Below are positions 13,425-21,646 of a DNA stretch of 64,000 bases, one piece after another; within the stretch, counting starts at the first letter, position 1, and each line of letters opens with the position of its first letter. Origin of the DNA: a virus; the IMG/VR virus record IMGVR_UViG_3300018080_000001, positions 1-64,000 of that record. One strand, 5' to 3'. A program made the position numbers and the translations under genes. Under the pieces are notes generated by a model. That model saw only the letters and a program-made list of their open reading frames with translations, ran no database searches and was not told the origin of the DNA.

Positions 13425-13737
13425 GCCCAAGATCTTTTTTCTTTTCTTCATACTCGTCTTTGGTGAACTGGACGTTTAGGATCATGTATTTCTTATTTTT
13501 TTGATTGGCACAAAATAAACAGTCATCACAGTGGGAGCACTCATAGCAGTATAGCAGGTTAAATCCGTAGGCACAGTGAAAGCATTTAAAGCATTTCAGG
13601 CTAAAGCAGTTAAAGCAATTAGAGAAATAAGAGCATCGAGAACATCGAGAGCGGGTGGAATCTGCACTAGAAGTTAGCTGTCTAAACTTCGTTTGTAAGT
13701 CCGATAGACTACTTGCTAAAATTGCTTTTTTATTCAT
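13420..13737 (-). CDS. cysteine-rich zinc-binding protein
   Basis: 105 residues. Residues 32-77 contain about 14 cysteines in a C-x2-C / C-x4-C rhythm (CSRCSYF, CFNCF, CFKCFHC, CYECSHC). NKKYMILNVQFTKDEYEEKK follows, resembling the NKxYCIxNxQYTKEEY end of Cys-rich repeat proteins I recall from candidate-phylum bacteria. A multi-zinc binding fold is likely; its role is unknown. Confidence 0.65.
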   Translation of the reverse strand: MNKKAILASSLSDLQTKFRQLTSSADSTRSRCSRCSYFSNCFNCFSLKCFKCFHCAYGFNLLYCYECSHCDDCLFCANQKNKKYMILNVQFTKDEYEEKKKDLGL

Positions 13738-13993
13738 TTGTCTTTTGCTCCTTGTTTATACCAAAAACTTCATCCATACGTTTTTGCGTTTTTGGATCTG
13801 AGCTTTTATAGTACTCTTCAAAACAATTCTCGCAGACCGGCATCCCGTATGGGGATGGATCTAGATCGTAGCCTTCATCCTCCAAGAAAATAGTGCCACA
13901 TCCACAACGCATTTTTCCGGGTGGTAGACCTTCAGTCATTTCATAATATCGACATTCTGCCGCATCTTCTAAACTCTCTAGAAAGTCTTTCAT
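13730..13993 (-). CDS. zinc-ribbon protein
   Basis: 87 residues. Cysteine pairs CGCG (30-33) and CENCFEEYY (about 53-61) make a ribbon of the DksA/TraR-like style (CxxC near GMPVCENCFEEYYK). N-terminus acidic helix. It could modulate host RNA polymerase as TraR-type proteins do, but the similarity is only local. Confidence 0.6.
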   Translation of the reverse strand: MKDFLESLEDAAECRYYEMTEGLPPGKMRCGCGTIFLEDEGYDLDPSPYGMPVCENCFEEYYKSSDPKTQKRMDEVFGINKEQKTNE

Positions 13994-14022
13994 TTTACTC
14001 TTGCTCCTTGTTTTTGCCTTGT

Positions 14023-14226
14023 TTATAGAAGCTCATAAATAGCATCAGCAACAGGTCTCCATAAAGTAGGAGTAATTACGCCTTGCTCTTGTTTAAGCAG
14101 ACGTTTTGCAGCTTTACGAGCACAGGCCCAATCAATATTGACTACTGATGATGAATAGTTTTTAGTCTCTTTAAATTGTTTCGCTAATTCTAAACCGGCA
14201 TTAACTGTTTGACTGAAAGTTCTCAT
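14023..14226 (-). CDS. small helical protein
   Basis: 67 residues from MRTFSQTVNAGLELAK, chosen by the AAGGAGCGAGGACA leader; an upstream in-frame ATG at 14268 is less likely. Basic, helical, no motif. First gene after the promoter at 14273-14301. Confidence 0.6.
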   Translation of the reverse strand: MRTFSQTVNAGLELAKQFKETKNYSSSVVNIDWACARKAAKRLLKQEQGVITPTLWRPVADAIYELL

Positions 14227-14272
14227 TGTCCTCGCTCCTTGTTTTTTGCCGCTACCCGCTAGCGACAATTAT

Positions 14273-14322
14273 AAGGTAACGCAGATTTCTGTATCTGTCA
14301 ATATACTGAGATAACTTTTTTT
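14273..14322 (-). promoter_or_regulatory. sigma70-type promoter, shared-box family
   Basis: Minus strand: A-rich tract, then GTTATCTCAGTATA and -35 TTGACA (14296-14301), 17-nt spacer, -10 TACCTT (14273-14278). It should transcribe the zinc-protein operon 14226 down to about 12898. Confidence 0.7.
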
Positions 14323-14338
14323 ATTTTTTTATTAGAAA

Positions 14339-15082
14339 CTAGATTTCTTCGGAAGTAGCGCCTAATTTACGAGCTAGCCGGGTAATCTTTGCATCGTACT
14401 TATCAGACCTTGGATGCTTTAAACCCTTACCCGGCCAGAGTCTCCAAGATCTCTTGGCCAATTCTGGAATTGTATTATTTTTGTAGAAATGCATAGATCT
14501 ACGATACATCTCTTTAACGCCGATATCCAACCCGGGATTTAAAGTCAGCATATCTTCAAGAGGTCCCTTCCACACTCTTTTCCAGAGCACCTGAAGGCCC
14601 CCAGCATCCACCCAGTTCCATTCTTTTTTCCACTCCTTAGTGCGCACTAGCCTTAAAATATCTTCCCGAGAATGGGAAATCCAAGTGCGTTTACGTGGTT
14701 TCAATAGACCTTTGTCATAGGCCCAAAATCTAGTATGTTTCCCAATCGCACATCTATCAAAAGATGATTCATTGGCCGCAGTTCCTGCAACGCCCCAAAC
14801 ATTTAGACGCCAACCATTTAAATTTTCATGCTTGTCAATAGATTCAATCAGACTGTCTGTCCACGCATATGCCACTTCTTTAACTTCTTCCTGCTTATAG
14901 CGCTTTCCACATTCATTCCAAACGACGACAGACCCTTTTGTCTTCCAACGAATAATACCTTGTGCAAGTCGTTGTCTTACCGATACATTGTCTATATCTT
15001 TTACTTCAGACGCACGGACTACCACGCCAGCAGCCAGTAAAACCAACAGGGTTAATACCATTAGAGTCACAGGCACTCTCAT
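14339..15082 (-). CDS. secreted lytic-transglycosylase-like lysin
   Basis: 247 residues. An N-terminal hydrophobic segment (5-23, VTLMVLTLLVLLAAGVVV) is a signal peptide or signal-anchor. ESSF at 105-108 supplies the catalytic Glu of the SLT/goose-lysozyme fold, GGLQV (about 161-165) matches the GLxQ motif, and NPGLDIGVKEM (about 186-196) matches the NP..NI..G motif. It probably cleaves peptidoglycan for host lysis as a SAR- or Sec-exported endolysin. Translation appears coupled to a 14-codon leader ORF. A host-like periplasmic transglycosylase is the alternative. Confidence 0.7.
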   Translation of the reverse strand: MRVPVTLMVLTLLVLLAAGVVVRASEVKDIDNVSVRQRLAQGIIRWKTKGSVVVWNECGKRYKQEEVKEVAYAWTDSLIESIDKHENLNGWRLNVWGVAGTAANESSFDRCAIGKHTRFWAYDKGLLKPRKRTWISHSREDILRLVRTKEWKKEWNWVDAGGLQVLWKRVWKGPLEDMLTLNPGLDIGVKEMYRRSMHFYKNNTIPELAKRSWRLWPGKGLKHPRSDKYDAKITRLARKLGATSEEI

Positions 15083-15123
15083 ACAGACCTCCTTCGTTGT
15101 AGGTTAAAATTTTGAATTTTCAT
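15079..15123 (-). CDS. 14-residue leader peptide upstream of the lysin
   Basis: MKIQNFNLQRRRSV with AGGAGG before its ATG. Its stop overlaps the lysin start (ATGA), and the lysin's own AAGGAGG lies within its Arg codons. This suits translational coupling. Confidence 0.45.
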   Translation of the reverse strand: MKIQNFNLQRRRSV

Positions 15124-15190
15124 AATAGAACCTCCTAATATAGTTCGTAGTATTTAAAGATCATATCAAAAATTTGTTGGAATTTTAAAC

Positions 15191-15475
15191 TTACTTGACA
15201 GCAACTAAATTACGGGACTTAATTTCTTTATAACGGCATTCCGAACAAAGATCATCCAAATCATGTACGGGATCAAATTTATCCCCGCATTTACAACAGT
15301 CGGCGCCCATATCGGTTTCCCACTTTATATTGACAACGCTATCTTCATATCTAGTATCATTACAATGTAAATCAGAGTGACCTTTTTGTAAAGTACACCT
15401 TACAGTACGTACACTTTCCTCAAAATCATCTGTTAAATACAATCTTGCATCACAGATTTTACCAGAATTTTCCAT
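15191..15475 (-). CDS. zinc-binding protein
   Basis: 94 residues. MENSGKICDARLYL start; CCKCGDKF and CSECRYKE (about 63-85) form a zinc ribbon, and CTLQKGHSDLHCNDTRY (27-43) is the C-x-L-x-x-G-H-x-x-x-H pattern seen in many phage and actinobacterial small proteins. Probably two metal sites. Function unknown. Confidence 0.65.
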   Translation of the reverse strand: MENSGKICDARLYLTDDFEESVRTVRCTLQKGHSDLHCNDTRYEDSVVNIKWETDMGADCCKCGDKFDPVHDLDDLCSECRYKEIKSRNLVAVK

Positions 15476-15569
15476 TTTTATTTTCTACCTTTTTTAATTC
15501 CCGGAAAAATATTTGCCGGAACTTTTTAATTTTGATCAAAGTTTCAATACTCTTCTTCCTTCTTTTCAT
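15459..15569 (-). CDS. 36-residue basic protein
   Basis: MKRRKKSIETLIKIKKFRQI…, ending NGKFW. Strong ribosome site (AAGGAGG, 7 nt). Very basic single helix; it overlaps the next gene's start by 17 nt. Fills the gap between the flanking genes. Confidence 0.5.
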   Translation of the reverse strand: MKRRKKSIETLIKIKKFRQIFFRELKKVENKNGKFW

Positions 15570-15581
15570 AATATACCTCCT

Positions 15582-16190
15582 TCAGCAGTCCAACATTTTG
15601 TATTTTCTGAGCAAAATATTTACTACATTATCCCATTCATTACTATAACAATCAGTATGTTTCATAAAATCAGACAAATTATACCAGTCTCTTCCATTAT
15701 TTTCTTCTTTTGAACACGGATAAACTTCTTCATCTTTATTTATCCGATCATCTTTGATAAGTGCTCTACAAATAGCAACCTCGTATTTAGGCATTCCGCC
15801 CGACATACAATCATAATAAGCATATGCCACATAATCACGCAAAATAGCAGAAGGATCTTTATCCATCAGTTCCTTCTTAAAACTTGCGTATTGCTTTATC
15901 CTAAAAAAAGCGTCCAAAAATAAAGTAAGTTCCGGAACATCTTCATCCAGTTTATCACCGAAATAATCAGTCTTAAGACCTTCTTCCAATTCAGAAGTCA
16001 AAACAGATCGAGAAAGAACAAGAGTGGGGCTAGCTAAAAATAAATCTTTTGGTCTTTGCATGTCCTTAGCATCTTCGTGCTGTACTTCGCTCTTAGTATA
16101 AAGAATACTCTCCATATTATTTATCATATGAGACCATTCAATAATAGTCCTCCAAATCCCTGTTTCTTCTATTTTATTTAATTTGTTCAT
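15582..16190 (-). CDS. hypothetical protein
   Basis: 202 residues, MNKLNKIEETGIWRTIIEWS. Mostly helical, acidic, with scattered Cys/Trp (YAYYDCMSGGMPKYEVAICR). Charged and soluble. No family recognised. Confidence 0.6.
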   Translation of the reverse strand: MNKLNKIEETGIWRTIIEWSHMINNMESILYTKSEVQHEDAKDMQRPKDLFLASPTLVLSRSVLTSELEEGLKTDYFGDKLDEDVPELTLFLDAFFRIKQYASFKKELMDKDPSAILRDYVAYAYYDCMSGGMPKYEVAICRALIKDDRINKDEEVYPCSKEENNGRDWYNLSDFMKHTDCYSNEWDNVVNILLRKYKMLDC

Positions 16191-16199
16191 TTTAAAGCC

Positions 16200-16394
16200 T
16201 CACAAATTTTCTCGTATTGTATAAAATATAATCCAACAAATTCTTAGTTTTATTATCGGTGTAACAACATTTAAAACACTATCGTTAAGAAAAAAATATA
16301 ATGATCTAGTAATATCAATTTTCAAATTAAATGGACTGAGATTGAAGCCCTCATAAAAAGAAAAATCTCTTAATTCTTTTCCCAAAGATTTCAT
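16200..16394 (-). CDS. MKxxGK-family small protein (dispersed copy)
   Basis: 64 residues from MKSLGKELRDFSFYEGF; start chosen for the family N-terminus and because the ATG overlaps the upstream stop. DITRSLYFFLNDSVLNVV has hydrophobics every fourth residue. Function unknown. Confidence 0.55.
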   Translation of the reverse strand: MKSLGKELRDFSFYEGFNLSPFNLKIDITRSLYFFLNDSVLNVVTPIIKLRICWIIFYTIRENL

Positions 16395-16831
16395 TAAGAG
16401 AATTCTCCTAAAATATAATCCCAAGTTCCTTCTCCATGTCCCACACAATGCTTGCCATCTATTTTAGAACGAACTAAACCGTTTGGTCCGCTAACCGAAT
16501 TATTCTCACGATGAAATTCTTTCCAAGAATCATATAAAGCCGGAGGAGGATTTTCGAAATCTCTTGTAAATTCTCTGTTTTTCACCACATTAATAAATTC
16601 AACCCAAGATATGATAGTTCTATATTCGTTTTTTATTATTACATTATCTGTTAACGTATAAAAACGTTCTAGATCATACAAATTATTTATTGACAATTCA
16701 GGATCAACGTGCAAAGCAAAACACCAACCGGCTAATGATTTTCCGAGGTGATATTCTTTTTGCTTTTCTCCCCGGCCACAATGTGGACAGACATCTCCTT
16801 CAGACCAATACATATAATAATTTGTTCCCAT
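16394..16831 (-). CDS. conserved phage protein with CPHCGRGE ribbon
   Basis: 145 residues from MGTNYYMYWSEGDVCPHCGR, behind AAAGGAGG. The order MGTNYY, CPHCGR, HLGKSLAGWCFALHV is characteristic of a widespread uncharacterised phage family. The CxxC together with later Cys/His may bind zinc. Biochemical function unknown. Confidence 0.75.
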   Translation of the reverse strand: MGTNYYMYWSEGDVCPHCGRGEKQKEYHLGKSLAGWCFALHVDPELSINNLYDLERFYTLTDNVIIKNEYRTIISWVEFINVVKNREFTRDFENPPPALYDSWKEFHRENNSVSGPNGLVRSKIDGKHCVGHGEGTWDYILGEFS

Positions 16832-16876
16832 GATTTTTCCTCCTTTATTTATTTTATATAACTTCCAAAATTCCAT

Positions 16877-17302
16877 TTATCTTTCATAATTGTATACTTT
16901 TTTATATAAAATACTTCGTGGATTTTTGCCGGTTAATTTACTACGTTTTCTTTTTGAGGGATTATTTTTTCTCCATTCTCTAAACTTTTCTAAATCTTCT
17001 TTAACTTCGCAGCAAGCTTCCTCCCACAACTTATATATTTCGACATTACTAATAAAAAATTTATCTTTAATAAACTTATCTAATTTCAAAAATATAAAAT
17101 CACTTTCGCACAAATCTTTAAAATACGAGCGTTTATAAGATTTAGTTCCATAAAAATTTCCACAATTAAAAGTAATTCTACCTATTTGACAACCAGTACT
17201 ATCTAATACAAATAAATAAACCCAACCTGCACCTCTTTTATGAAGTTTTGTTTGTCCCCCGCATTTTATAACTACATTTTTAGCTTGCTCTATTGTTAAC
17301 AT
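16877..17302 (-). CDS. hypothetical basic protein
   Basis: 141 residues, MLTIEQAKNVVIKCGGQTKL. An alpha/beta N-terminal half with three Cys, a lysine-rich C-terminus (RKNNPSKRKRSKLTGKNPRS) suggesting nucleic-acid contact. Unknown family. Confidence 0.6.
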   Translation of the reverse strand: MLTIEQAKNVVIKCGGQTKLHKRGAGWVYLFVLDSTGCQIGRITFNCGNFYGTKSYKRSYFKDLCESDFIFLKLDKFIKDKFFISNVEIYKLWEEACCEVKEDLEKFREWRKNNPSKRKRSKLTGKNPRSILYKKVYNYER

Positions 17303-17310
17303 AACAAAAC

Positions 17311-17715
17311 CTATTCCTTAAAAACAGCTTTTCCCAGCTTTCTAACCTTCTTTGCGCAATCAGGACCGTACGCAAAACACCCTTGACTCTCATATGTATT
17401 CGACCAATCAGGTGGATCATTTGAAGAATCGACTTCCCAAACTTCATGAGTAACCGAATGCATTTCGAACCAAACCGCATTTTTATTTTCTAAGGCTTTT
17501 CCGCAAAGTTCACAATAAGCTACTACAACTTTTCTACGTGAATCCAATCCTAATTGTATCGCTAATGAATTAAATTCTCTTGCATTCAAATTATTTAGAT
17601 CTGCATAAATATCAAGAGATCTATCACTATTATGTTCTTTTTTATCAACAGCCCAGTTCAAATATTTATTTAAAGAATTCTTAATGGGGTTTGGTATATT
17701 GGTTGCAGACTTCAT
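17311..17715 (-). CDS. zinc-binding protein
   Basis: 134 residues from MKSATNIPNPIKNSL, located by GGAGG 9 nt upstream. YCELCGKALENK (about 67-78) and CFAYGPDCAKKV (about 111-122) with intervening His give a four-ligand site resembling rubredoxin-like phage ribbons. First gene after the promoter at 17742-17770. Confidence 0.6.
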   Translation of the reverse strand: MKSATNIPNPIKNSLNKYLNWAVDKKEHNSDRSLDIYADLNNLNAREFNSLAIQLGLDSRRKVVVAYCELCGKALENKNAVWFEMHSVTHEVWEVDSSNDPPDWSNTYESQGCFAYGPDCAKKVRKLGKAVFKE

Positions 17716-17741
17716 TTTGTTTGCCTCCATGTGCTAAGGGA

Positions 17742-17795
17742 AACATAACTCATATTTTTAGGACTGTCAATATATTGAGATAATTTTTTTAATTT
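17742..17795 (-). promoter_or_regulatory. sigma70-type promoter, shared-box family
   Basis: Minus strand: A-rich tract, ATTATCTCAATATA, -35 TTGACA (17765-17770), 17-nt spacer, -10 TATGTT (17742-17747). It drives 17715 and the genes leftward. Confidence 0.75.
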
Positions 17796-17823
17796 TTTAT
17801 ATCGGTGACACAAAATATGGGAT

Positions 17824-17884
17824 GCTGACGTGATTGGGCTAATTAAAGGCGGGGGAACATTGGGGGCAGACCAATCACGCCAGC
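17824..17884 (-). terminator. 14-bp hairpin after the lipoprotein gene
   Basis: GCTGGCGTGATTGG and CCAATCACGTCAGC (minus strand, one G-U pair) flank a 33-nt loop with C-rich runs. It begins 9 nt after the stop at 17893 and precedes the next promoter, so it probably ends the 26.7-17.9 kb transcript. The T-tract is weak (ATATTTTG), so a structured RNA is an alternative. Confidence 0.55.
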
Positions 17885-17892
17885 GGAAGGAC

Positions 17893-18090
17893 TTACCTTT
17901 TGGCTATTTTTACAGCCTTCATTAAGTTACCGGAACAACTAAGGGTAGCTTTATAATATCTATAATTTAGTTTTTCTATTTTTACTATTTGACAATTTGG
18001 ATACTTATATCTTATAAGTCTTTCCAAATCTTTATCAACACACGATGTAAGTAGTACAATTAGAACAAGAATAAAAAGGATTAACTTCAT
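17893..18090 (-). CDS. small lipoprotein
   Basis: 65 residues. Hydrophobic signal (LILFILVLIVLL) followed by the lipobox LTSC, with lipidated Cys17, then a 48-residue exported domain with two more Cys. Small phage lipoproteins often act as o-spanins or in superinfection exclusion; neither is shown here. Overlaps the upstream gene by 4 nt. Confidence 0.7.
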   Translation of the reverse strand: MKLILFILVLIVLLTSCVDKDLERLIRYKYPNCQIVKIEKLNYRYYKATLSCSGNLMKAVKIAKR

Positions 18091-19235
18091 CCCTTTTTCA
18101 AGTCCTTTCTCCCCACGACAAACAAAGATCCATCTTCCGTACGAACATAATACTTGTCACCATGTCCATCAAAAAGTGAATCAATCCAACCCGCAGTACC
18201 CTTTTCCACTGTCTTCTTTATACCACCCCATAAAGGTACTACAATATCATTCTTCAACTTCACTGAATTTCCAGGTCCAAAAGTAAGTAATTCGTCCTGT
18301 GGTATTTCCGCTGGATCAAGACCATTATGCATTTGACCCAGTTCTTCCACTTCCCTTTCATATTCAAATTGATCCTCATCATCCTTATTCAGAGCAATAA
18401 GAGGTTCTAACGGCTCTTCAAAGCTTACACCTTCCATAAGCTCAGCAACATCCGCAGCCATCTCCGGAGCTATTTCAATACCAGTTTGAGGAAGACGCTC
18501 CTCTACCTCATTCTTCGTCTTTTGTAGAGTAAGATCAGCCATCGCATTTCTTATCTCTTCTTCCCTCTCCCACTTATCATCCTGGTTCGCATATGCATTA
18601 TGAATAAGTTCATCCACTTCCATCAATTCTTGAATTAACATAATCACTTGCGGTTCTAACCTATGATTTACAAACTTATCCAAAAATCCTTCTACCCAAT
18701 CATAGTTATTAAAACCTATTCTAGGCTTACTCGCCTGAATTATAATAATTTTTTCATTGCCTTTTGATGTTTTCATACGCTCAAAATTTAATTGATCCAA
18801 TTCACTTTCTACTTCTCTTTTCCTCGTATGTAAATCGTCTAATTCTTTATCATAGGATTTCGGTACCTGCAATTCGAGTAACTCTTCCAACAAGATGAGA
18901 GCTTGCTCCGCGTAAGGAGTTCCTCTTAACTGGGAAAACCACTCCTCATACTCAACGGAAGTAAACCAACAACAAGCTTTTTTACTTTTAGCTAGCATTT
19001 GCGCACCTTCTCCCAAAGTTCCACGGCTCGCTTCGAACAAATCAATAGCTGCCTGTGCTGCATAGTTCATTATATCTTCCAGGAGTAAGTCTTCACCCTC
19101 TATATTAATTGGTATATCTTCTTCATATACGACATTTCCGCCTTCCGACAGAATAACATGCATAATCGCAGGGTCTTCGGTCTCCCTCACGTCGATATCA
19201 AACCCGCCCAAAACTAAATCATAAGTATTATCCAC
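18087..19235 (-). CDS. acidic coiled-coil protein, probable virion-associated
   Basis: 382 residues. A beta-rich N-terminus (1-50); helical coiled-coil middle (about 115-245, DDLHTRKREVESELDQLNFE); acidic linker; and a C-terminal small beta domain (about 320-382, GNSVKLKNDIVVPLWGG) resembling SH3/KOW barrels. Unknown family. Its composition is like the structural genes next door. Confidence 0.6.
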   Translation of the reverse strand: MDNTYDLVLGGFDIDVRETEDPAIMHVILSEGGNVVYEEDIPINIEGEDLLLEDIMNYAAQAAIDLFEASRGTLGEGAQMLAKSKKACCWFTSVEYEEWFSQLRGTPYAEQALILLEELLELQVPKSYDKELDDLHTRKREVESELDQLNFERMKTSKGNEKIIIIQASKPRIGFNNYDWVEGFLDKFVNHRLEPQVIMLIQELMEVDELIHNAYANQDDKWEREEEIRNAMADLTLQKTKNEVEERLPQTGIEIAPEMAADVAELMEGVSFEEPLEPLIALNKDDEDQFEYEREVEELGQMHNGLDPAEIPQDELLTFGPGNSVKLKNDIVVPLWGGIKKTVEKGTAGWIDSLFDGHGDKYYVRTEDGSLFVVGRKDLKKG

Positions 19236-19239
19236 TTAT

Positions 19240-20667
19240 CTACTCCGCATCCAGATACATTTTCTTAAATGTTCCCGGCATAGGTTCAATGTCTTCTACA
19301 TGTACTTGATAACGCATACCCTTAGACTCTATAATCAAGTAATCATCTTCCGGATCTACGGTTATAATAGTACCCCGAATAGGTCCATCATTACCAAGAA
19401 ATTTAGCTTTATCCCCTAACTCCATTGGGGCTTTTGTCCCGGGCCACATTCTAGACACAGGTTCTATTGCTTCAGCGTCTTCTATCTCTTGAGCTTTTCT
19501 TCCAAACTTAGCCATAATACAATTTTTAAGATCTTCTTCCTCACTAGTATCTTCCGTACTCAGACAAACTTCAGTCTCCTGAATTTCGTAATTATCAGGA
19601 TCATCCATTTCAACCCATTCTATAACAACACTATCAGCAGGACACATAGAACGGACAAGATCTTCTACATCCATAATCTCGACGTCTGGTTCAACATCTT
19701 CTCCCAATTCTACATAAACATCATACATTTCCTGTGCTTGTACGGACTTCTTTTCATTTACAAAAGTATGGACCGGCCGTCCTCTGTTCTGGCCATAAGG
19801 ATTTAACACATAACCATCATTCATCAAGAATGATTCCCAGTCACTTTGATTCGCAGACCCAACTACCGGAATTATATAAGTCTCATACACGTGCTGCCAG
19901 GACCGGGGGAAATTGTCCTTATTATCCTCAATAGCTTTATCCATAAGGGATTTCACCTCAGAATAAGCACTGGGCAGACCCTTGTCCTTCATGGAACCTG
20001 ATCTATAATCATGAGGACCACTATCCTGATTACTAAAATTCTTATCCGAATCTAAATAGTTAATCATGCGCGGTTGATAACCTATGACATTCCTAGCATC
20101 AACAGCGATAGAAGTATCTTCAAAATCATTAAAAGGATCAAATTCACCGCGCAAAGGTTCCAAAGCATAAGATGTGTTGCGGTCTACAAGTTCATCTATC
20201 AAAGACTGCGAAATAATAGATTCTCTACCATCATGAATCATAATAGAAGGTACTATAATTTCACCCCGATCTATATGCACGGGAATATTTGTGTGAATAT
20301 CAACACCTGAAAAACTAGAAATTTTACAATTTAAATTAATAACACCGGACACGACTTCTTTATTATCGTGCGCAGCGTATCTAATGTTTCTAGGTCTTTC
20401 AGTACTTATTTTAGGGAAAATAGGAAAATTAAATTGAGCTAGTAAATCTGAAGTAACGCTAATAGCCTCTTTAATTAATCCCGGAAGTTTTTTATCTTTT
20501 GAATACTTTGATTGACTGATGGAGAACATGTCGCGCAAGTCACTAGAATCCAAGGCCTCTTTATGCGCTTTGAGTAATTCGCTATCAGCACGCGCTCTTT
20601 CCCTATAACTCGTGATAATAGGATTACATTTTACATGCTTTTTCTTATGCAAAGAATCAGGATTCAT
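19240..20667 (-). CDS. large acidic protein with KOW-like C-terminus, probable virion-associated
   Basis: 475 residues. An N-terminal basic helical region, a beta-rich section (about 95-165), VQAQEMYD (about 325) and RKAQEIED (about 405) resembling the A-Q-E sites of the 8-10 kb proteins, and a C-terminal KOW/SH3-like barrel (LGDKAKFLGNDGPIRGTIIT, about 425-445). Likely structural or scaffold-associated by context. No family recognised. Confidence 0.6.
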   Translation of the reverse strand: MNPDSLHKKKHVKCNPIITSYRERARADSELLKAHKEALDSSDLRDMFSISQSKYSKDKKLPGLIKEAISVTSDLLAQFNFPIFPKISTERPRNIRYAAHDNKEVVSGVINLNCKISSFSGVDIHTNIPVHIDRGEIIVPSIMIHDGRESIISQSLIDELVDRNTSYALEPLRGEFDPFNDFEDTSIAVDARNVIGYQPRMINYLDSDKNFSNQDSGPHDYRSGSMKDKGLPSAYSEVKSLMDKAIEDNKDNFPRSWQHVYETYIIPVVGSANQSDWESFLMNDGYVLNPYGQNRGRPVHTFVNEKKSVQAQEMYDVYVELGEDVEPDVEIMDVEDLVRSMCPADSVVIEWVEMDDPDNYEIQETEVCLSTEDTSEEEDLKNCIMAKFGRKAQEIEDAEAIEPVSRMWPGTKAPMELGDKAKFLGNDGPIRGTIITVDPEDDYLIIESKGMRYQVHVEDIEPMPGTFKKMYLDAE

Positions 20668-21044
20668 TTTATTCCCCTTCGTGGATCGTTATTCGATATT
20701 CTCTTAGCAACTTGCCCTATAGTTGCTTTTATACCATTTGTTTCTGTGTTCTTCCTAAGCTCTTCTTTACGTTTTCTTATGTCCGCTAATCGAAGTGGGG
20801 TTTTTCCATTAAGAGCGTCGATAGCTGCTATAGTTTTTATACGAATACCGATATCCATTACATTCTGTTTTTTATCCATTGAAATAAAATATTCAATATG
20901 ATCTTTATCGCTTTTTTCTGTACGTTGTAAATAATCAATAAGATCTTTAGTATCTGCATACGGAGTTAGTACAGAATACACATGATGGCCAATTAAACCT
21001 AACCGATAAGCAAATAATTCTTGATTTTCGTCGCTATAATCCAT
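20664..21044 (-). CDS. hypothetical protein
   Basis: 126 residues from MDYSDENQELFAYRLG; a TTG 7 codons earlier is also possible. Helical, basic C-terminus (LADIRKRKEELRKN). Overlaps genes on both sides. Unknown family. Confidence 0.55.
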   Translation of the reverse strand: MDYSDENQELFAYRLGLIGHHVYSVLTPYADTKDLIDYLQRTEKSDKDHIEYFISMDKKQNVMDIGIRIKTIAAIDALNGKTPLRLADIRKRKEELRKNTETNGIKATIGQVAKRISNNDPRRGIK

Positions 21045-21597
21045 CTTGAGCCATTTCTTCCGCAATCATAGCCAAAAAAGATCTTTCTTTTTCAAATTCT
21101 AATAAATCTCTTTTTGTAATGGAAAAAAATGCAAGCTTATCCTGAGTTTCAACTTTATTCTCTTCTATAAAACCAGCATTAAATTCTAAAACGCCATCAC
21201 AACCTGCGCAAGACCATTTATCAGTAGATCCTACTACAGTATTCTCCACCATGTCTATTACTTCGCTATTTCTTAAGAACAATATATCCAGGCTAAAAGG
21301 TACTGTTCCCTGATGAAAAGTTACGTCCGAATTGATATAGGGAAAATACATTCCCTCATTTTCATTCAAACTATTGTAACCTTGAAGACCTTCCCTTTTC
21401 TTTTGTGGTGTATCAGCAGGATAACATTTCGCCCTTACATCTTTTTTCGCCCAAAGAACATGTACATGTAAAATAGGATGCAATGAACCACAAGAAGATT
21501 TTTTAACCCAGCCATTTTCATGAAAAAAAATTTTATTGTCCGATGTTAATAGACCTATATCTTCTGAATATCTTTGTCTGTAAGATCGTACCAACAT
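21034..21597 (-). CDS. DUF192 family protein
   Basis: 187 residues. The C-terminal two thirds matches DUF192: FSLDILFLRNSEVIDM (about 101-116), then after an insert with CAGC, GVLEFNAGFIEEN (about 134-146), the family's LELNAG signature. DUF192 is a small conserved beta fold of unknown function in bacteria and archaea, often exported. Here there is no signal peptide, and a CxxC lies in the insert. The N-terminus (1-60) is unrecognised. Confidence 0.7.
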   Translation of the reverse strand: MLVRSYRQRYSEDIGLLTSDNKIFFHENGWVKKSSCGSLHPILHVHVLWAKKDVRAKCYPADTPQKKREGLQGYNSLNENEGMYFPYINSDVTFHQGTVPFSLDILFLRNSEVIDMVENTVVGSTDKWSCAGCDGVLEFNAGFIEENKVETQDKLAFFSITKRDLLEFEKERSFLAMIAEEMAQDGL

Positions 21598-21646
21598 CTG
21601 AAAATCACACGCCTCTTATGTCGTTCCCCCAGTTTCACGATATGAG

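Noticed and set aside
20664-21044. Ankyrin repeat (NGKTPLRLADIR)
   Set aside because: A single partial match with no second repeat; likely coincidence.
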